From assembly GCA_946629205.1 (NCBI GenBank), contig CAMOXP010000007.1, positions 1-18,279 of the forward strand: a DNA stretch of 18,279 bases, read 5' to 3'. Of the stretch, positions 14,278-18,279 are shown piece by piece. This stretch comes from an uncultured Bacillota bacterium (GTDB lineage: Bacteria > Bacillota > Clostridia > Peptostreptococcales > Anaerovoracaceae). The stretch's first letter is position 1, and each line of letters begins with the position of its first letter. The translations under genes were made by a program, and so were the position numbers. The notes beneath the pieces are model-generated. The model was not told the origin of the DNA. It searched no databases and was given only the letters and a program-made list of their open reading frames with translations.

Positions 14278-15692
14278 TGACAGCAGAGGTTTCAACAGTA
14301 GCAACAATGGAAAAAATCACAGCCCTCGCCAAGAACAGAGGATTCATTTTCCCGGGTTCTGAAATCTACGGCGGGCTGGCCAACACATGGGATTACGGTC
14401 CCCTTGGAGTAGAACTCAAAAACAATATCAAAGACGCCTGGCGCAGGAAGTTTGTGCGTGAATCTGAATACAATGTAGGCCTTGACGCAGCGATTCTGAT
14501 GAACCCGGAAACATGGGTAGCATCAGGGCATGTTGGCGGTTTCGCCGATCCGCTCATCGACTGCAAAGCATGCAAGGCTCGTTTCCGTGCAGACAAGCTG
14601 ATTGAAGATCATCTGCACGCACAGGGACAAATGGATGTGCAGGTCGATGGGTGGTCCAACGAAAAACTGGAGCAGTTTATTGCAGAGAACGGCGTCAAAT
14701 GCCCGGAATGCGGCAAGTCCGATTTCACCGGCATCCGCCAGTTCAACTTGATGTTCAAGACATTCCAGGGCGTTACCGAGGATTCCAAATCCGAGATCTA
14801 CCTCAGACCGGAGACGGCGCAGGGCATTTTCGTTAACTTCAAGAATGTGCAGAGAACGGCGAGAAAAAAGCTTCCGTTTGGTATCGCTCAGGTAGGCAAG
14901 TCTTTCCGGAATGAGATCACACCTGGCAACTTCATCTTCCGCACCAGAGAATTTGAGCAGATGGAATTGGAATTTTTCTGCAAACCCGGAACAGAACTTG
15001 ACTGGTTCGCATACTGGAAAGACTACTGCGCTGCATTCCTCAGGAATCTGGGCATCAAAGAAGAACACATGCGCCTGAGGGATCACGATCCTGAAGAACT
15101 GTCCCACTACAGCAATGCGACGACAGATATCGAGTTTCTCTTCCCGTTCGGATGGGGCGAACTGTGGGGCGTTGCGTCCAGGACAGACTTTGACCTGACA
15201 GCTCATCAGACTCATTCAGGAGAGGATATGCAGTATCTGGATCCGGAGACCAACGAGAGGTTTGTGCCTTACTGCATCGAGCCTTCCGTCGGTGTCGAGA
15301 GAATGCTGCTGGCATTCCTGATCGACGCTTACGATGAAGAAGTCCTGGTGGACAGCAAAGGCAAGGAGGACGTTCGTAAGGTCCTGCATCTGCATCCTGC
15401 GCTCGCGCCGTTCAAGGCGGCAGTACTGCCTTTGAGCAAGAAACTCGGCGAAGTGGCAGAACCGGTTTACCACGAGCTTAAGAAGCACTTCATGGTCGAC
15501 TATGACACTGCAGGATCCATCGGCAAGAGATATCGCCGCGAGGACGAGATCGGCACGCCGTTCTGCATTTGTGTGGATTTCGATACAGCAGAGGACGGAT
15601 GCGTAACGATCAGAGACCGAGACACCATGGAACAAGTGAGAATCCCGATCGGAGAGGTCAGGGCGTACATCGAGGAGAGACTCGAGTTTTAA
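14277..15692 (+). CDS. glyS: Glycine-tRNA ligase, single-chain class II
   Basis: This enzyme charges tRNA-Gly with glycine in the cytosol. It is the homodimeric, Thermus/eukaryote-like form (also named glyQS), not the alpha2-beta2 type; 471 residues is within the family range. The N-terminal FPGSEIYGG...WDYGPLG segment is intact. Zinc ligands appear as Cys96/Cys99 and Cys142/Cys145. Class II motif 2 is FRNEITPGNF with RTREFEQMELEFF, and motif 3 is EPSVGVERMLLAFL. The anticodon-binding domain fills the last ~100 residues. ATG 14277 overlaps the DUF4342 stop (TAATG); an ATG ten codons later (14307, MEKITALAK) matches the commonest family start, so the first ten residues may not be translated. 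No T-box leader is seen upstream, only recO and DUF4342 coding sequence. Confidence 0.96.
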   Translation: MTAEVSTVATMEKITALAKNRGFIFPGSEIYGGLANTWDYGPLGVELKNNIKDAWRRKFVRESEYNVGLDAAILMNPETWVASGHVGGFADPLIDCKACKARFRADKLIEDHLHAQGQMDVQVDGWSNEKLEQFIAENGVKCPECGKSDFTGIRQFNLMFKTFQGVTEDSKSEIYLRPETAQGIFVNFKNVQRTARKKLPFGIAQVGKSFRNEITPGNFIFRTREFEQMELEFFCKPGTELDWFAYWKDYCAAFLRNLGIKEEHMRLRDHDPEELSHYSNATTDIEFLFPFGWGELWGVASRTDFDLTAHQTHSGEDMQYLDPETNERFVPYCIEPSVGVERMLLAFLIDAYDEEVLVDSKGKEDVRKVLHLHPALAPFKAAVLPLSKKLGEVAEPVYHELKKHFMVDYDTAGSIGKRYRREDEIGTPFCICVDFDTAEDGCVTIRDRDTMEQVRIPIGEVRAYIEERLEF

Positions 15693-15740
15693 GAAGTCAT
15701 TCATTAAAAATAAAATAATAAATGAGGAGAGTTAAAGAAG
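15693..15740 (+). other. AT-rich glyS-ppdK spacer with ppdK ribosome binding site
   Basis: The 48-base gap is almost pure A/T from 15699 to 15722. It ends with GAGGAG (15724-15729), 11 bases from the ppdK ATG. No stable hairpin or terminator is present. TAAAAT at 15711-15716 could be a -10 but has only a three-of-six -35 partner. Confidence 0.6.
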
Positions 15741-18279
15741 ATGGAAAAGTTTGTTTATTCATTCAATGAAGGCTCAAAGGACATGAGAGATCTGCTGGGC
15801 GGCAAGGGTGCCAATCTGGCCGAGATGACAAAGATCGGCCTGCCGGTACCGTTTGGCTTCACAGTAACAACAGAAGCCTGCACCAGATATTATCAGGAAG
15901 GCCAGACTATTGGTCAGGACATCGTTGATGATATCTATGTCAAGCTGGCGGATCTGGAAGCAGTGACAGAGAAGAAATTCGGCGACGCGTCAAATCCTCT
16001 TCTCGTATCTGTTCGTTCCGGAGCTAAGATCTCAATGCCGGGCATGATGGACACGATTCTGAATCTGGGATTGAATGACGAGACTGTAGAAGGCCTTTCT
16101 GCGCTGACAGGAAATCCTCGTTTCGCATATGATTCCTACAGAAGATTCATCCAGATGTTCGGTGACGTCGTAATGGGCATCAGCAAGAGCAAGTTCGACG
16201 AGATCTTCGATGGTCAGAAAGACAAGAAGGGCGTTATGTTCGACGTTGACCTCGATACAGACGACCTGAAGGAAATCATCGCCGGATACAAGGCAATGTA
16301 CAAAGAGGAAATCGGTTCAGACTTCCCGCAGGAACCAAAAGAACAGCTGATGGAGGCGATCAAGGCTGTATTCAGATCATGGAACACAGAAAGAGCGATC
16401 CTCTACAGACAGCTTAACGAGATTCCTGATGACATCGGAACCGCTGTAAACGTCCAGTCCATGGTATTCGGAAACATGGGCGACACGTCCGGTACAGGCG
16501 TAGCCTTCACAAGATCACCGGTAAACGGCGAGAAGGCAATCTTCGGTGAGTTCCTGGTCAACGCCCAGGGCGAAGACGTTGTAGCCGGCATCAGAACACC
16601 GCAGCCGATCGCTGAGATGGCAGAGGCGTTCCCGGAAGTATACGGTGACTTCGTAAGAATCGCTGACGTACTTGAGAACCACTACAAAGACATGCAGGAC
16701 ATGGAGTTCACTGTTGAAAGAGGCAAGCTCTTCATGCTCCAGACCAGAAACGGCAAGAGAACTGCTCCTTCCGCAGTAAAGATCGCTGTAGATATGGTAG
16801 ACGAAGGTCTCATCACCAAGGAAGAAGCTATCATGAGAATCGAACCCGGTCAGATCGATCAGCTGCTCCACCCGATGTTTGATGCGGGTGAGCTGGAGGC
16901 AGCAGAGAAGCTGACAAAGGGACTTCCGGCATCACCGGGCGCAGCCTGCGGACAGATCTACTTCAACGCAGCAGACGCTGAGGCAGCTGTAGCAGAAGGC
17001 AAGAAGGTCATCCTCGTCAGACTGGAAACATCACCGGAAGACCTGGCAGGCATGGTTGCTGCTGAAGGTATCCTGACAGCAAGAGGCGGCATGACATCCC
17101 ACGCTGCAGTAGTTGCCAGAGGCATGGGTAAGTGCTGCGTATCCGGATGCTCCGAGATCAAGGTCGACGAAGCTGCTAAGTCACTGGGAATCGGTGAGTA
17201 TACCTTCGGAGAAGGCGACTTCATCTCCCTGAACGGAACAACAGGCGACGTCCTCAAGGGTGAAGTCAAGACAGTTCCGCCAGAACTGTCCGGCGACTTC
17301 GGAACGATCATGAACTGGGCTGATGACATCAGAACACTGAAGGTAAGAACAAACGCCGACAACCCGAGAGACGCGAAGCAGGCAGTCGAGTTCGGCGCAC
17401 AGGGCATCGGCCTCTGCAGAACTGAGCACATGTTCTTCGAGGAAGAGAGAATCCCGGCAATCAGAAGAATGATCCTGGCTGATTCAGAAGAAGAGAGAAG
17501 AGAAGCGCTCAGCTTCCTGCTCCCATATCAGAAGGGCGACTTCAAGGGAATCTATGAGGCAATGGAAGAAAGACCTGTTACGATCAGACTTCTTGACCCG
17601 CCTCTCCACGAGTTCATTCCGCATACTGACGAAGAACTGCATGAACTTGCTGATTTCATCGGTAAGCCATATGAGCAAGTCGCCAAGAAGGCGGAAGAAC
17701 TCCACGAGTTCAACCCGATGCTCGGACACAGAGGATGCAGACTGGCTGTTACATATCCGGAAATCGCTGAGATGCAGGCAGAGGCTATCATTACTGCCGC
17801 CATCGAAGTAAGAAAAGAAAAGGGCTATGATATCGTTCCTGAAATCATGGTTCCGCTCGTAGGAAGCAAGGCAGAGCTGACCAACGTCAAGAAGACAGTC
17901 GTCGATACGATCTCCAGAGTATTTGAGAGAGAAGGCGTGGAATTCCCGTATCTGGTAGGTACCATGATCGAGATCCCGAGAGCTGCTCTGACAGCAGATG
18001 AGATCGCAGAAGAAGCAGAATTCTTCTCCTTCGGAACCAACGACCTGACGCAGATGGGATTCGGCTTCTCCAGAGACGACACAGGCAACATCATCAAGGA
18101 ATACAGGGAAAAGGGAATCTTCGAGGACGATCCGTTCCAGAGCCTCGACCAGGGCGGCATCGGCAAGCTGGTCAAGATGGCTGTCGAACTCGGCAAGAAG
18201 ACAAGACCTGACATCCACCTTGGAATCTGCGGCGAGCACGGCGGCGATCCGAAGTCCATCGACTTCTGCCACAGAACCG
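15741..18279 (+). CDS. ppdK: Pyruvate, phosphate dikinase (3' end beyond window)
   Basis: PPDK interconverts pyruvate, ATP and phosphate with PEP, AMP and pyrophosphate. In anaerobes it serves PEP synthesis and pyrophosphate-linked glycolysis. From ATG 15741 an unbroken frame of 846 codons runs off the right edge; the family is about 875 residues, so roughly 30 are missing. The N-terminal ATP-grasp domain opens with EGSKDMRDLLGGKGANLAEM and has SVRSGAKISMPGMMDT. The phosphate-carrying histidine is His454 in GGMTSHAAV. The C-terminal PEP-binding barrel has the catalytic Cys830 in CGEHGG near the end. AGA is used for nearly all arginines (two CGT seen early), unlike dnaE or the flavoprotein genes, consistent with high expression. 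A GAGGAG ribosome binding site lies 11 bases upstream. It follows glyS by 48 bases, a common clostridial neighbour. Confidence 0.96.
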   Translation, partial: MEKFVYSFNEGSKDMRDLLGGKGANLAEMTKIGLPVPFGFTVTTEACTRYYQEGQTIGQDIVDDIYVKLADLEAVTEKKFGDASNPLLVSVRSGAKISMPGMMDTILNLGLNDETVEGLSALTGNPRFAYDSYRRFIQMFGDVVMGISKSKFDEIFDGQKDKKGVMFDVDLDTDDLKEIIAGYKAMYKEEIGSDFPQEPKEQLMEAIKAVFRSWNTERAILYRQLNEIPDDIGTAVNVQSMVFGNMGDTSGTGVAFTRSPVNGEKAIFGEFLVNAQGEDVVAGIRTPQPIAEMAEAFPEVYGDFVRIADVLENHYKDMQDMEFTVERGKLFMLQTRNGKRTAPSAVKIAVDMVDEGLITKEEAIMRIEPGQIDQLLHPMFDAGELEAAEKLTKGLPASPGAACGQIYFNAADAEAAVAEGKKVILVRLETSPEDLAGMVAAEGILTARGGMTSHAAVVARGMGKCCVSGCSEIKVDEAAKSLGIGEYTFGEGDFISLNGTTGDVLKGEVKTVPPELSGDFGTIMNWADDIRTLKVRTNADNPRDAKQAVEFGAQGIGLCRTEHMFFEEERIPAIRRMILADSEEERREALSFLLPYQKGDFKGIYEAMEERPVTIRLLDPPLHEFIPHTDEELHELADFIGKPYEQVAKKAEELHEFNPMLGHRGCRLAVTYPEIAEMQAEAIITAAIEVRKEKGYDIVPEIMVPLVGSKAELTNVKKTVVDTISRVFEREGVEFPYLVGTMIEIPRAALTADEIAEEAEFFSFGTNDLTQMGFGFSRDDTGNIIKEYREKGIFEDDPFQSLDQGGIGKLVKMAVELGKKTRPDIHLGICGEHGGDPKSIDFCHRT

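Noticed and set aside
15688..15716. Promoter for ppdK in the AT-rich spacer
   Set aside because: TAAAAT exists but the -35 partner matches only three of six bases; in so AT-rich a stretch this is expected by chance.
17484..18272. Minus-strand open frame of 262 codons opposite ppdK
   Set aside because: It is antisense to a conserved PPDK domain; its openness follows from the strong codon bias of ppdK. No ribosome site or family resemblance.

Overview
The window looks like a core chromosomal segment of a Gram-positive anaerobe of the Bacillota, most likely class Clostridia. The basis is the gene order (dnaE-pfkA, then phoH-ybeY-era-recO, then a DUF4342 gene, a single-chain class II glycyl-tRNA synthetase and pyruvate phosphate dikinase), purine-rich Shine-Dalgarno sites, a VanW-like/YkuD L,D-transpeptidase and ATP-type PFK. 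Base composition is moderately GC-rich by eye. A family such as Anaerovoracaceae (Eubacteriales Family XIII) is only a guess. No tRNA, rRNA, CRISPR array, insertion sequence or phage gene is visible.

Layout. Positions 36-68 hold an 11-bp-stem palindrome that resembles a dispersed REP-type element. Positions 70-1485 (minus) encode a membrane-anchored L,D-transpeptidase. The divergent region 1486-1731 is dense with signals: three 11-bp direct repeats on the transpeptidase side, a 7-bp inverted repeat in the middle, and an extended -10 promoter embedded in an 8-bp inverted repeat on the dnaE side. The dnaE leader that follows has its strong Shine-Dalgarno far from the start codon.

From 1732 to the right edge every gene is on the plus strand with gaps of 0-73 bases or short overlaps: dnaE, pfkA (4-base overlap), an unlisted-type 50-residue membrane protein at 6394-6546, a DUF308/HdeD membrane protein, two different FAD-dependent oxidoreductases, phoH, ybeY, era, recO, a DUF4342 protein with a 27-residue tandem repeat, glycyl-tRNA synthetase (1-base overlap) and ppdK, which is cut by the window edge. 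Internal promoter candidates sit after pfkA, before phoH and inside recO, so the run is probably several overlapping transcription units.

Functionally the block joins chromosome replication (DnaE), repair (RecO), ribosome maturation and RNA quality control (YbeY, Era, PhoH-like), translation (GlyRS) and the phosphofructokinase and pyruvate/PEP steps of central carbon metabolism (PfkA, PPDK). This is mostly a housekeeping region. The less ordinary material is regulatory (the 1486-1731 region, the dnaE leader, the phoH promoter) and in the small or poorly characterised proteins (6394-6546, 6562-7296, 13507-14277). I see no convincing new defence, mobile or biosynthetic system.
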